In this document: positions 1-10,896 of the stretch, piece by piece
Position numbering within the stretch: the stretch's first letter is position 1
Layout of the letters: each line of letters begins with the position of its first letter
NCBI GenBank assembly: GCA_017979445.1
Contig: CM030711.1
Span: forward strand, 9,827,221-9,891,220
Length of the DNA: 64,000 nt
Direction of reading: 5' to 3'
Origin: Akebia trifoliata
Lineage: Eukaryota > Streptophyta > Magnoliopsida > Ranunculales > Lardizabalaceae
Made by a program: the position numbers and the translations under genes
Notes under the pieces: model-generated
What the model was told of the DNA's origin: nothing
The model's database searches: none
What the model saw: the letters and a program-made list of their open reading frames with translations, nothing else

Positions 1-194
1 TTGGTGTCAACAGCCCTCTACTCCTTGTTCTCTCATTATATTAGCAAAGAAATGAAGATAAAATAGTGGCTGATTAGGAAGAGTTTTAATACAGTCCAAC
101 CAAATTGGATCCAACATTTTAAAGTCTTTTGGGAGCCTACCACTTGCAAGGTCTTATGACTTATTAAAAGAGCAATGATATTATCACATCATTA

Positions 195-390
195 GTTATA
201 AATAAACACCATTAGTGATTGAGTCGAGATAATCTGACTCCCCCTACCCATCACAGAATCATAGATCAATTGCCTTGGGATACACAAGAAATGATTTATG
301 ATTATGCATATCCCTAGGCAATTGATCTACGATTCTCCGATTGGGGTATAGGGGGACGTGTGTCAGAGGGGGGCGTCAGTAAATCATTAC
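195..390. repeat. Short palindromic element, CATAGAT/TATCCC family
   Basis: The two halves are inverted copies. ATAGATCAATTGCCTTGGGA near 262 pairs with TATCCCTAGGCAATTGATCT near 308, and outer arms rich in GACTCCCCC pair with GGGGGACGTG. It has no coding capacity. Its layout matches the palindromes at 29.2, 45.3 and 48.2-49.1 kb, so it looks like one member of a non-autonomous fold-back or MITE family. Exact ends were not fixed. Confidence 0.55.
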
Positions 391-544
391 ACGTAGTGAT
401 TATATCGTACATTGTGATTTTACAATAAAACCATTTATAATGATTATTTATATCATAATGGTATGATAATATCATAGCCCTATAAATAAATAAATAAACA
501 GTACTAGATATGAACCTTCTTCATGTTAAGGGATTTTTTTGGGT

Positions 545-865
545 ATTTTAAAAACACCCCCATTTAAAATTGGTGATATTAGGTTTACCCATTTGCAAAA
601 TGCAAGATTATGCTCATCCCCCTAATTGAAAGTCAATGTTGTTTTGCTTGATGATTTAACAGTGAAATTTTGATATTTTTCAAATTTTAATTTAATAATT
701 TAAGTATTTAAAGTGCATTTTAAAAAATAAAATTCAAAACTTCACAATTAAATCATCAAGAAAACACAAGATTGGCTTATGGTCGAGGTGTAAGTCTAAT
801 CTTGCATTTTGCAAAGGGGATAAACCCAATATCACCAATTTTATTGGGGATGTTTATAAAATACC
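545..865. repeat. Inverted-repeat MITE, 'GGTGATATTGGG' family
   Basis: The left arm contains AAATTGGTGATATTAGGTTT and the right arm ends in an inverted counterpart containing AAACCCAATATCACCAATTT. Between them, GCAAAATGCAAGATTATG pairs with its complement near 800. Two more copies lie at 63.1 and 63.4 kb. It is non-coding and probably a non-autonomous DNA transposon. Confidence 0.55.
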
Positions 866-906
866 TTTATTTTTCATATTTAGTGTTGTGGTGGGTATTG
901 AATGTT

Positions 907-1556
907 AAAATATAGAGAGATTTATCGGGCAGACCTATCTGTTGCAATTTTATTACAAAAACTCTCTTACTTTTTCAAGTGCACCTATCTGTTGCAATTT
1001 TATTACAAAAACTCTCTTACTTTTTCAAGTGTTTTACCTGAGAAAACCTTACTTTATGTATCGGGCTAGCATGACTAACTTAGTAAGATTTCAAATTTTA
1101 CTAAGGGTCATTGGGTCTACATGGATTATCAAATTGGAAATCAAACAACATAATCTGTTAGATTTTGTAGAAAAACTAAGATCCAAAATAACAAAATTAA
1201 AAAATGAACCCGTTTTAAACTTCATCCAAAGTATTGCAAATTGATGGCTACCCAACACCTAAATTTAAAACTAAAATTCAATAGTGAAAATTAATTTTTT
1301 ATTTTTGATATTTTTTTTAAAAGTTCTTAGAATTTTGTCTTTAAAACCATATCAAATCATGTTTTTGGATGCCATAAATTAATGTGGTTGGATCCACTCC
1401 ACGATATGTTAAGTAACAAATTAACCCCATCAATTTGAATTTTATGACATAGATCACAAGGATTGTTGGGTAACAAACTTAATAAAGTAAGGTTTCCTTG
1501 AAATTATTAGATAAAACTACAACAATTAGATATGTCGAATAAATCTCTCTAAAATA
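907..1556. mobile_element. Inverted-repeat element of about 650 bp
   Basis: The left end (AAAATATAGAGAGATTTAT) reappears inverted near 1535-1556, and the similarity runs about 45 bp inward with mismatches. The left arm also contains a perfect 50-bp tandem duplication at 933-1031. The open frame across it looks like a chance product of the duplication, not a gene. A target-site duplication could not be fixed. Confidence 0.45.
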
Positions 1557-1599
1557 TATATATATTTATATAGATAAATTTGACTTTCATGCTCATTTT

Positions 1600-1800
1600 A
1601 GGATTATTTATTTATTGGGGGGAGTGGGAGCGAGGTCTTCCTCTCTTTTGGGTCCTACAAGATAGGGTCTTCTCTCCACTTTTAGGTTTTTTCGAAGTTT
1701 CCATATTTGGAGGGTGTGGTGGGTATTGATTTGTAATGAATAATGGGGACTAAACAAGTACGAGTTGAGACACCTCTTCAGTGTATTTTTTATATTTGAT
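1600..1800. repeat. Diverged repeat with GGGTCTTCTCTCC blocks
   Basis: Blocks such as GGGTCTTCTCTCCACTTTTAG resemble 11970-12030, where the order of blocks is similar. This suggests two decayed copies of one repeat family. No coding potential and no clear ends. Confidence 0.35.
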
Positions 1801-2306
1801 ATAAAACCATAGCCACTTAAATTGAATGAAATTTAAGGGATCTCTTCAACTTGTGGCCCTTTGTACCAGTGTCAAGGACTTGTTGCGCTTTCATATTCCT
1901 CTATGTCTTGTCCTGTCCCCCTCATATATTGTTCTTTAAGGATTATATATTCAGTGGCCTTTATTAATGCTACATTTCTCTTAATGTAGATATAATGATC
2001 TCTATTAAGGTCTAACTTATCACAACTTTGCTTTCAATCAAAGCACTTCTATTATCACTTTTATTTGAATTGCAATTAGGATATCATACAAATTTTATTT
2101 TTTATTTTTTATTTTTTAAGGCGGGGTGGGATTGTTTGGAACCCTCGACTCGACTAGCAGGGGTAAGGCAATTGACTTCTTAAAGCACCATATATCACTT
2201 AAATCTCTCGAGTACCTACAATACCCCCACATACCATACATACCGAGTTATTATATCAATTATTTGGTAAAAATAATTACTCATTATATTTTTTCTTTGT
2301 GGGATT

Positions 2307-2605
2307 AGATCATCTCCAATGCAATATGTTTCTTTCTACCCATCCTTCTTAATTGTCGTTTTGGGTATTGGAGTCCAAAATGGGTGTCTCGAACATACTA
2401 CCTATTTCACACCATTTTTTAGGTCATGAGAATTTTGAGTATCCAAATAGGTCCTCCACACAATTGACCCATCTTTTCTGGAGGGAAAAAATGCAGACAG
2501 TTAGTTGAAAATATTACAATTTCAGATCTATTAAAATTGATTTTAAAAAAATATTAGAATATTTTTGGGTAGCAAATATGGGGTAGCGCAATTGGAGTAC
2601 ATACC
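2307..2605. mobile_element. Candidate Tourist-like (PIF/Harbinger) MITE
   Basis: The left end GATCATCTCCAATGC follows TTA. The right end carries the imperfect complement (CAATTGGAGTACAT) and is followed by TTA. Plant Tourist elements typically have ends with CTCCAA and a TTA duplication. The inverted match is short, so this is tentative. Confidence 0.4.
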
Positions 2606-2649
2606 TTATGAGTACCAAAAGTGGCTACTTACAAGCACCAAATAATTCA

Positions 2650-3480
2650 TAAATAAATATGATCGTATGGGTAACGATTGTTAGAAATTATGTGTAAATT
2701 AGAAGAAATTCGATGAAGGAAGAAAAATAACTTCTAGGTTTAAATTAAATTTAATATTTTTTAAACAAATATTATCCCTACTAGTTAGAACCATAATACA
2801 CAAAGAGTTAAATAACAAATTCCTCCAGAATATAGAGAAGTCTACATTCAATTTATTAAATCGGATTATGTACGATTCGATTTAATCTAAAATACTCGAG
2901 AATAAATGGGAACTAAAGATGTCAAGTACTTAAGTTTAAAAAAAATGAGAACACAAATTTTCAATAAAGAAATCTAATTTATGATTGACTTTTTATAGTC
3001 ATTTATGTGTTTGTTGACCAAGGGTCATGATTCAATATCTCTTGATTCAAAAACCGTTGAATCGTGTCTGATCTCAAATCTAATGATCCAGATAACGCTT
3101 TATCGAAGGTATGTGTCTTATGCTTTTTACTCAATACATATTGGTTGAATTTGAGTGATCGAATAGTTTCGATCGATTATCATTTGATCAAACGAATCCA
3201 ATCATCATTGATACAAATGTATTATAAACACTCAATCGTCTTTTCGCACGATGCAAATGCACAATTGGTGTTTCGCACCACCTCAAAACACTGGATTAAA
3301 ACCTAAAAATGTGTGACACAAATATAACTATGTTTACTCTTTCTTATAAAACATTCCACATTTTCACTTGTGAGTAATGTACAACTAAATTATATATATA
3401 AAAAAAATTCAAATTTCTAACTTAAGATAAATCCAAAATAAAATCATAAAAATAAAATTTTATTTTGAAATTTAAACAAC
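2650..3480. other. AT-rich intergenic stretch, nothing recognised
   Basis: No conserved frame, RNA gene or clear inverted repeat was seen. The short open frame at 3064-3306 has no recognisable protein character. Confidence 0.5.
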
Positions 3481-3488
3481 TGTGTTAA

Positions 3489-3869
3489 GGGTCAAGTTCA
3501 AACGACAACCATTTCAACACACATATAGACAACGTGTTTTGTCTTATATGGGCAAAAATATTTGGAATGGACTGATTTTTTGTGAGGATGATCTCTGTGG
3601 TGAGGAGATCATCCTTGCCAAAAATCAGCTCATTATGAAACTTCTAGACCTTCCAATTTTTGTTGAAAAATTATAGACCGTCCAATTTTTATTAATCAAT
3701 TTTGATGGGGTTACAAGTTTTAGAATTGGATGATTTTTTGCCAGGATGATCCCCTCATCACAGAGATCATCCTCACAAAAAATCAGTCCATTCCTAATAT
3801 TTTTACCCATATAAGACAAAGACGTTGTCTATATGTGTGTCGGAATGTGTGTCGCAGGAACCCGACCCC
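3489..3869. mobile_element. Palindromic element E1, with 8-bp target-site duplication
   Basis: The inverted ends match over about 47 bp; the inner part ACACACATATAGACAACG is identical. TGTGTTAA lies directly outside both ends (3481-3488 and 3870-3877). Two hairpins of the array type lie inside. It is the only array member not set in TA repeat, so its target duplication is visible. Confidence 0.7.
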
Positions 3870-4189
3870 TGTGTTAAAGATGCTCTTAAAAGCATTTACA
3901 AAAGTTTGGTGTCGTTAGTAGACATGGAATTGTCATTGTTAAGTGTATTATTAGGTCTTAGATCATGATTGCCACATTCCCCAAGATAAGACTGGTGAGT
4001 ATGCACCTACTCTTAAAGTTGTCGCCACGGGTGCTAAGCCACTTGTCAGACACTTTTTTAGACTTTTTTTTTTTTTTTTTTATTTGCCAGTAAAGGACAA
4101 TTTGAGAAAGATGTCTCACTGTGACCTAAACAAGAAGGTATCTGTCAACTCACATGTATTAAATAATAATAAATAGAATTTATAATGCC

Positions 4190-4330
4190 TCTAATATGGA
4201 GATATATATTATATTTGGAGGGGTTTTGTGGCCCAAATCATTGTTACCTATGTCTTACTAATGCGAAGTTCGTGGATCAAAAAGTTAGGAGGTTGACATG
4301 GAATTATGTCTAAATATAAGGGGTGAAAGT
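4190..4330. repeat. Fragment of the CATGTTGACCCCC TIR family
   Basis: GTTGACATGGAATTATGTC near 4292 resembles the end of the TIR element at 17875-18652 (GTCAACATGGAATTATGCT). Only a decayed end is visible. Confidence 0.35.
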
Positions 4331-4822
4331 GTAATTTATCATCAAAATATTAAGATAATTTTAAAAATAAAATAATGAGATATTTTTATAATTTTAAAAA
4401 ATTAACTAGCATGTCAAGTTTGGATTAGAAAAATCAAACTTGAAATACCAAATCTAAATAAACTTCAAATGTCAAGCAAAATATATCATATAATTTAATA
4501 TTATTTCTTGCATATTATCAGATAGAAATTGTTGGTCCAAAATCAATCTGATAAGCTGTTGAATCAGATCCTTATCAGAAATATAAATCCTTCATCCAGA
4601 TTTGAAGTTATAAAATCAAAATAGGTCAGATTTTGGTTTTGATCCAATTAATTGATATCCCTAAATATGTATCTTAAATGTGTGTATTTTTGCCTAAAAA
4701 ATTTGGTCAAGAAGGTCAAAAGAGCAAAATGTTCTACTTAAGTTTCAAAATTGAACAAAAAAACAGTTTAAAATTGCCAAAATCTTTCATTGCTACAATA
4801 ATAAAATCGTTATATATATATA

Positions 4823-5170
4823 GGGTCACGTTCAATGGCAAACTTTTTAGCAAACTTTTTGGCAAAACATTTTTAAAAACTTGAGTTAGAAGTTTTGGAA
4901 TGGGTTGATTTTTGGTGAGGAGATCATCATCACCAAAAATCAGCCCATTCCAAAACTTCTAACCCCATCAAAAACAGTTTACAAAAAATAGACGGTACAC
5001 GATTTTTCAACTTGTAAACATGGGTTAGAAGTTTTGGAATGGGCTGATTTTTGGTGAGGATGATCTCCTCACCGTAGAGATCATCCTCACCAAAAATCAA
5101 ACCATTTCAAAACTTCTAACTCATGTTTTGAAAAATGTTTTGCCAAAAAGTTTGTCATTGAACGCTACCC
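4823..5170. mobile_element. Palindromic element E2 (AATGGCAAAC end type)
   Basis: The left end is GGGTCACGTTCAATGGC; the right end read inverted is GGGTAGCGTTCAATGAC. Both lie against (TA)n. The two four-base blocks after GGG differ. Confidence 0.7.
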
Positions 5171-5182
5171 ATATGTATATAT

Positions 5183-5597
5183 GGGGGCGGTTCAAGGGCC
5201 ATATGAGAAAACATATGAAAAAACTTTCGTTTTTCAAAATAAGAGTTAAGAGGTTTTGGATTGAGCTGATTTTTTGCAAGGATGGTCACTATGATGAAAA
5301 GATCATCCTTACAAAAAATCAGCTCAATCAGAAATTTCTAAATCCATCAAAAGTGATTTACAAATTAGTGATAAAAATTGGTAAAAAATCGACGGTTCAC
5401 ATTCTAAATCACTTTTAATGGGGTTAGAAGTTTCAGATTGGGCTGATTTTTTTTTTTTTTTGGATGATCTTCCCATCATAGAGATCATCCTCACAAAAAA
5501 TCAGCTCAATCCAAAATTTCTAACTCATATTTTAAAATTTTATTAAAAACGAAAGGTTTTACATATGTTTTCTCATAAGGCTCTTGAACCTGACCCC
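5183..5597. mobile_element. Palindromic element E3 (AAGGGCCATATGAG end type)
   Basis: The ends are GGGGGCGGTTCAAGGGCC and, inverted, GGGGTCAGGTTCAAGAGCC. The hairpins are the diverged form containing TTGGATTGAGCTGATTTTTT, shared with E8 and E15. Confidence 0.65.
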
Positions 5598-5624
5598 ATA
5601 TATGTATATATATATATATATATA

Positions 5625-6002
5625 GGGTCCCGTTCGGCACCCTAAGCTTTACCACACACTTTAACAAACGCGTTTTGTCCTACATGGGTTAGAAGTTTCG
5701 GAATGGGCTGATTTTTGGTGAGGATGATCTCTATGGTGAGGGATCATCCTCACCAAAAATCAGCTCATTCCAAAACTTCTAACCCCATCAAAAATGGTTT
5801 ACAAAAAATGGACGGTCCACGATTTTTCAACGTGTAAACATGGGGCTAAACGTTTCGGAATGGGCTGATTTTTGGGGAGGATGATCTTCTAATCATAGAG
5901 ATCATCCTCACCAAAAATCAGCCCATTCCAAAAATTCTAACCCATGTAGCACAAAAAACGTTTGTTAAAGTGTGTGGTAAAACTTAGGGTGCTGAACATT
6001 TC

Positions 6003-6004
<2 letters not shown>
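5625..6004. mobile_element. Palindromic element E4 (GCACCCTAAG end type)
   Basis: The left end is GGGTCCCGTTCGGCACC; the right end inverted is GGGAAATGTTCAGCACC. Inner ends contain TTTACCACACACTTTAACAA. It lies between (TA)n tracts. Confidence 0.7.
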
Positions 6005-6077
<73 letters not shown>

Positions 6078-6088
6078 CATACATATAT
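6005..6088. repeat. (TA)n microsatellite
   Basis: A nearly pure TA dinucleotide tract of about 70 bp, turning into ACATAT repeats at its end. It separates E4 from E5. Confidence 0.95.
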
Positions 6089-6456
6089 GGGAAATGTTCA
6101 GCAACAAACATTTTGGCAAAACATTTTTCAAAACATGGGTTAGAGGTTTTGGAATGGACTGATTTTTGGTGAGGATGATCTCTACGGTGAGGAGATCATC
6201 ATCACCAAAAATCAGCTCATTCAAAAACTTCTAACCCCATCAAAAATGGTTTACAAAAAATGGACGGTCTACGATTTTTCAACTTATAAACTGGGGCAAA
6301 AAGTTTTGGAATTAGCTGATTTTTGGTGATGATGATCTCCTCACCGTAGAGATCATCCTCACCAAAAATCAGCCCATTCCAAAACTTCTAACCCATGTAA
6401 GACAAAAATGATTAGCTAAAATGTTGGCCAAAATGTTTGGTTCTGAACGGGACACA
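6089..6456. mobile_element. Palindromic element E5 (AGCAACAAACATTTT end type)
   Basis: The left end is GGGAAATGTTCAGCAAC. The right end inverted is GTGTCCCGTTCAGAACC, so the ends again carry different four-base blocks. Confidence 0.65.
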
Positions 6457-6471
6457 CATATATATATATAT

Positions 6472-6820
6472 GGGTAGCGTTCAATGGCAAATTTTTTAGC
6501 AAACTTTTTGGCAAAACATTTTTCAAAACATGAGTTAGAAGTTATGGAATGGTGTGATTTTTGATGAGGATGATCTCTATGGTGAGAGATCATCCTCACC
6601 AAAAATCAGCCCATTCCAAAATTTCTAACCCATGTTTACAAGTTGAAAAATCGTGGACCGTCCATTTTTTGTAAACTGTTTTTGATGGGGTTAGAAGTTT
6701 TGGAATGGGCTGATTTTTGGTGATGATGATGTCCTCACCGTAGAGATCATCTTCACCAAAAATCAGCCCATTCCAAAACTTCAAACTCATGTTTTGCCAA
6801 AAAGTTTGCCATTAAACGTG

Positions 6821-6824
<4 letters not shown>
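6472..6824. mobile_element. Palindromic element E6 (AATGGCAAAC end type)
   Basis: Left GGGTAGCGTTCAATGGC; right inverted GGGTCACGTTTAATGGC. The spacer is in the opposite orientation to that of E5, so copies sit both ways round. Confidence 0.7.
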
Positions 6825-6855
<31 letters not shown>

Positions 6856-6857
<2 letters not shown>

Positions 6858-7150
6858 GAAATGTTCAGCACTAAACATTTTTCAAACATGGGTTAGAAGT
6901 TTTGGAATGAGCTGATTTTTGGTGAGGATGATCTCTACGGTGAGGAGATCATCATCACCAAAAATCAGCCCATTCCAAAACTTCTAACCCCATCAAAAGT
7001 GATTTACAAAAATTTGACAGTTCATGATTCTTTTACTTGTAAACTAGGGTTAGAAATTTCGAAATCAGCCCATTCTGAAGCTTCTAACCTATGTTTTGAA
7101 AAATGTTTTGCACAATGTTTGGCACTCTTTAGAGCCTCCGAACACTCCCC
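6856..7150. mobile_element. Palindromic element E7, shortened
   Basis: At 295 bp it is the shortest full-type copy. Hairpin B has lost most of its first arm. The right end has the CTCTTTAGAGCC variant shared with the copy at 15800-15948. Confidence 0.6.
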
Positions 7151-7245
<95 letters not shown>

Positions 7246-7268
7246 ATATATATATATATATATATATA
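7151..7268. repeat. (TA)n microsatellite
   Basis: About 118 bp of almost pure TA dinucleotide, the longest TA tract in the array, between E7 and E8. Confidence 0.95.
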
Positions 7269-7660
7269 GGGAACGGATCAAGGGACATATGCTAAAACAT
7301 GTAACATTAATAAATTTTCAAAATATAGGTTAGAAGTTTCGGATTGAGCTGTTTTTTTTTTTTTTTTTTTTTTTTTTTGTGAGGATGATCTTTATGATGG
7401 AAAGATCATCTGGAAAAAAAATCAGTCCAATCTGAAACTTCAAACCCCATTAAAGTGATTTAGAATGTGGATCGTTGATTTTTTGCCAATAATTTGAAAA
7501 TCACTTTTGATGGATTTAGAAGTTTCAGATTGAGCTGATTTTTTGTGAGGATGATCTTCTCATCATAGTGACCATGCTCGCAAAAATCAGCTCAATTCAA
7601 AACCTCTAACCCATATTTTGAAAAACCATTGTTTTTACATATGTCTCATTAACCGCCCCC
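7269..7660. mobile_element. Palindromic element E8 (ATATG end type)
   Basis: Starts GGGAACGGATCAAGGGAC and ends with an inverted GGGGGCGGTTAATGAG. It contains an 18-bp or longer T tract in hairpin A and the E3/E15-type hairpin sequence. Confidence 0.6.
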
Positions 7661-7685
<25 letters not shown>

Positions 7686-7691
<6 letters not shown>

Positions 7692-8050
7692 CGTTCAAGG
7701 GCAAACTTTTTGGCAAAACATTTTTCAAAACATGGGTTAGAGGTTTTGGAAAGGGCTGATTTTTGGTGAGGATGATCTCTACGGTGAGTAGATCATCCTC
7801 ACCGAAAATTAGCCATTCCAAAACTTCTAACCCATGTTTATCAGCTGAAAAATCGTGGACCGTCCTTTTTTTGTAAACTGTTTTTGATGGGGTTAAAAGT
7901 TTTGCAATTGACTGATTTTTGGTGATGATGATCTCCTCATCGTAGAGATCATCCTCACCAAAAATCAGCCCATTCCAAAACTTCTAACTCATGTTTTGAA
8001 AAATGTTTTGCCAAAAAGTTTGTTAAAAAGTTGGCCATTGAACGCCCCCC
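7686..8050. mobile_element. Palindromic element E9 (AATGGCAAAC end type)
   Basis: Left GGGTAGCGTTCAAGGGC; right inverted GGGGGGCGTTCAATGGCC. TA tracts on both sides. Confidence 0.7.
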
Positions 8051-8078
8051 ATATATATATATATATATATATATATAT

Positions 8079-8459
8079 GGGTCCCGTTCAGCACCCTAAG
8101 TTTTACCACACACTTTAACAAACGTGTTTTGTCTTACATGGGTTAGAAGTTTTGGAATGAGTTGATTTTTAGTGAGGATGATCTCTATGGTGAGGAGATC
8201 ATCCTCACCAAAAATCAGCTCATTCCAAAACTTCTAACCCCATCAAAAATGGTTTACAAAAAATGGACGGTCCACGATTTTTCAACGTGTAAACATGGGG
8301 CTAAACATTTCAGAATGAGCTGATTTTTGGGGAGGATGATCTTCTAATCATAGAGATCATCCTCACCAAAAATCAGCCCATTCCAAAACTTCTAACCCAT
8401 GTAGGACAAAAAACGTTTGTTAAAGTGTGTGGTAAAACTTAGGGTGCTGAACATTTCCC
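8079..8459. mobile_element. Palindromic element E10 (GCACCCTAAG end type)
   Basis: Left GGGTCCCGTTCAGCACC; right inverted GGGAAATGTTCAGCACC, the same pair of ends as E4. The two are close in sequence, so one may have been copied from the other. Confidence 0.7.
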
Positions 8460-8480
8460 TATATATATATATATATATAT

Positions 8481-8844
8481 GGGTCCCGACACCAAACATT
8501 TTGGCCAACATTTTAGCCAACCATTTTTGTCCTATTTGAGTTAGAAGTTTTGCAATGGGCTAGTTTTTTGTGAGGATGATCTCTACGGTGAAGAGATCAT
8601 CATCACCAAAAATCAACCCATTCCAAAACTTCTAGCCCCATGTTTACAAGTTGAAAAATCGTGGACCGTCCATTTTTTGTAAACCATTTTTGATGGGGTT
8701 AGAAGTTTTGGAATGGGCTGATTTTTCATGATGATGATCTCCTCACCGTAGAGATCGTCCTCACCAAAAATCAGCCCATTCCCAAAACTTCTAACCCATG
8801 TTTTGAAAAATGTTTTGCCAAAATGTTTGGTGTTGAACATTTCC
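8481..8844. mobile_element. Palindromic element E11 (ACCAAACATTTTGG end type)
   Basis: Left GGGTCCCGACACCAAAC; right inverted GGAAATGTTCAACACC. The GTTC core is lost from the left end. Confidence 0.65.
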
Positions 8845-8864
8845 ATATATATATATATATATAT

Positions 8865-9241
8865 GGGAAATGTTCAGCACCCTAAGTTTTACCACACACT
8901 TTAACAAACGTTTTTTTGTCCTACATGGATTAGAAGTTTTGGAATGGGCTGATTTTTGGTGAGGATGATCTCTATGATTAGAAGATCATCCTCCCCAAAA
9001 ATCAGCCCATTCCGAAATGTTTAACCCCATGTTTACAAGTTGAAAAATCATGGACCGTCCATTTTTTGTAAACCATTTTTGATGGGGTTAGAAGTTTTGG
9101 AATGAGCTGATTTTTGGTGAGGATGATCTCCTTGGAGATCATCCTCACCAAAAATCAGCTCATTCCGAAACTTCTAAGCCATGTAAGATAAAACGCGTTT
9201 GTTAAAGTGTGTGGTAAAACTAAGGGTGGCGAACGGGACCC
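8865..9241. mobile_element. Palindromic element E12 (GCACCCTAAG end type)
   Basis: Left GGGAAATGTTCAGCACC; right inverted GGGTCCCGTTCGCCACC. This is the mirror orientation of E4 and E10. Confidence 0.7.
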
Positions 9242-9251
9242 TATATATATA

Positions 9252-9614
9252 GGGGGGCGTTCAATGGCCAACTTTTTGGCAAAACATTTTCCAAAACATG
9301 AGTTAGAGGTTTTGGAATGGGATGATTTTTGGTGAGGATGATCTCTATGGTGAAGAGATCATCATCACCAAAACTCAGCCCATTCCAAAACTTCTAACCC
9401 CATCAAAAACAGTTTACAAAAAATGGACGGTCCACGATTTTCAGCTTGTAAACATGGGTTAGAAGTTTTGGAATGGACTGATTTTTGGTGAGGATGATCT
9501 CCTCACCGTAGAGATCATCCTCACCAAAAATCAGCCCATTCCAAAACCTCTAACTCATGTTTTGAAAAATGTTTTGCCAAAAAGTTTGCTAAAAAGTTTG
9601 CCATTGAACGCTAC

Positions 9615-9616
<2 letters not shown>
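9252..9616. mobile_element. Palindromic element E13 (AATGGCAAAC end type)
   Basis: Left GGGGGGCGTTCAATGGCC; right inverted GGGTAGCGTTCAATGGC. Separated from E12 by only about 10 bp of TA. Confidence 0.7.
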
Positions 9617-9645
<29 letters not shown>

Positions 9646-9648
<3 letters not shown>

Positions 9649-10021
9649 AAATGTTCAGCAACAAACATTTTGACAAACATTTTGGCAAAACATTTTTGAA
9701 AATATGGGTTCCAGGTTTTGGAATGGGCTGATTTTTGGTGAGGATGATCTCTACAGGGAATAGATCATCATCACCAAAAATCAGCCCATTCCAAAACTTC
9801 TAACCCATCAAAAATGGTTTACAAAAAACGGACGGTTCACAAATTTTCAACCTGTTAACATGGGGCTAGAAGTTTTGGAATGGGCTGATTTTTGATGAGG
9901 ATGATCTCCTCACCGTAGAGATCATCCTCACCAAAAATCAGCCCATTCCAAAACCTATAACCCATGTTTTGAAAAATGTTTTGCCAAAATGTTTGTCAAA
10001 ATGTTTGTTGCTGAAAGGGAC

Positions 10022-10023
<2 letters not shown>
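9646..10023. mobile_element. Palindromic element E14 (AGCAACAAACATTTT end type)
   Basis: Left GGGAAATGTTCAGCAAC; right inverted GGGTCCCTTTCAGCAAC. The family's two hairpins and spacer are intact. Confidence 0.7.
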
Positions 10024-10058
<35 letters not shown>

Positions 10059-10061
10059 TAT

Positions 10062-10449
10062 GCGTCAGGTTCAAGGGCCATATGAGAAAACTTTCGTTTT
10101 TCAAAGTAAGGGTTAGAGGTTTTGGATTGAGCTCATTTTTTGCAAGGATGGTCACTATGATGAGAAGATCATCCTCACAAAAAATCAGCTCAATCATAAA
10201 CTTCTAAATCCATCAAAAGTGATTTACAAATTTGTGATAAAAATTGGTAAAAAATCGACGGTCCACATTCTAAATCACTTTTAATGGGGTTAGAAGTTTC
10301 AGATTGGGCTGATATATTTTTTTTTTTTTTGATGATCTTTCCATCATAGAGATCATCCTCACAAAAAATCAGCTCAATCCAAAATTTCTAACCCATATTT
10401 TAAAATTTTATTTACAGTCGAAAGTTTTCCCATATGGCCCTTGAACCTG

Positions 10450-10453
<4 letters not shown>
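10062..10453. mobile_element. Palindromic element E15 (AAGGGCCATATGAG end type)
   Basis: Left GCGTCAGGTTCAAGGGCC; right inverted GGGTCAGGTTCAAGGGCC. Here, unusually, the two ends carry the same variable block. Confidence 0.65.

Positions 10454-10515
<62 letters not shown>
10454..10515. repeat. (TA)n microsatellite
   Basis: A pure TA tract of about 60 bp between E15 and E16. Confidence 0.95.
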
Positions 10516-10519
<4 letters not shown>

Positions 10520-10896
10520 CCCGTTCGGCACCCTAAGTTTTACCACACACTTTAACAAACGCGTTTTGTCCTACATGGGTTAGAAGTTTCGGAATGGGCT
10601 GATTTTTGGTGAGGATGATCTCTATGGTGAGGAGATCATCCTCACCAAAAATCAGCTCATTCCAAAACTTCTAACCCCATCAAAAATGATTTACAAAAAA
10701 TGGACGGTCCATGATTTTTCAACTTGTAAACATGGGGTTAAACATTTCGGAATGGGCTGATTTTTGAGGAGGATGATCTTCTAATCATAGAGATCATCCT
10801 CACCAAAAATCAGCCCATTCCAAAACTTCTAACCCATGTAGGACAAAAAACGTTTGTTAAAGTATGTGGTAAAACTTAGGGTGCTAAACATTTCCC
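10516..10896. mobile_element. Palindromic element E16 (GCACCCTAAG end type)
   Basis: Left GGGTCCCGTTCGGCACC; right inverted GGGAAATGTTTAGCACC. This is the last intact member of the array; ordinary AT-rich DNA follows. Confidence 0.7.

Larger units (their letters stand above)
3489..10896. repeat. Array of sixteen palindromic elements, mostly joined by (TA)n
   Basis: Sixteen related elements of about 295-415 bp follow one another, nearly all separated only by TA repeats of roughly 10 to 118 bp. Each runs: inverted end (GGG....GTTC), hairpin A, a spacer of about 60 nt with GGACGGTCCACGA, hairpin B, inverted end. The hairpin arms contain GGGCTGATTTTTGGTGAGGA and a central GATGATCTC. Four end types occur: one continuing with GCACCCTAAG, one with AATGGCAAAC, one with AGCAMCAAACATTTT, and one with AAGGGCCATATGAG. 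There is no coding capacity. The best reading is repeated insertion of a non-autonomous DNA transposon family into (TA)n, each copy leaving new TA target. Confidence 0.8.

Noticed and set aside
5937..10197. Several short frames encoding runs of YIYIYI and repeated EDDLYGEEIIL-type peptides
   Set aside because: They are translations of (TA)n and of the hairpin arms. They occur on both strands and vary with copy, as expected of non-coding palindromes.
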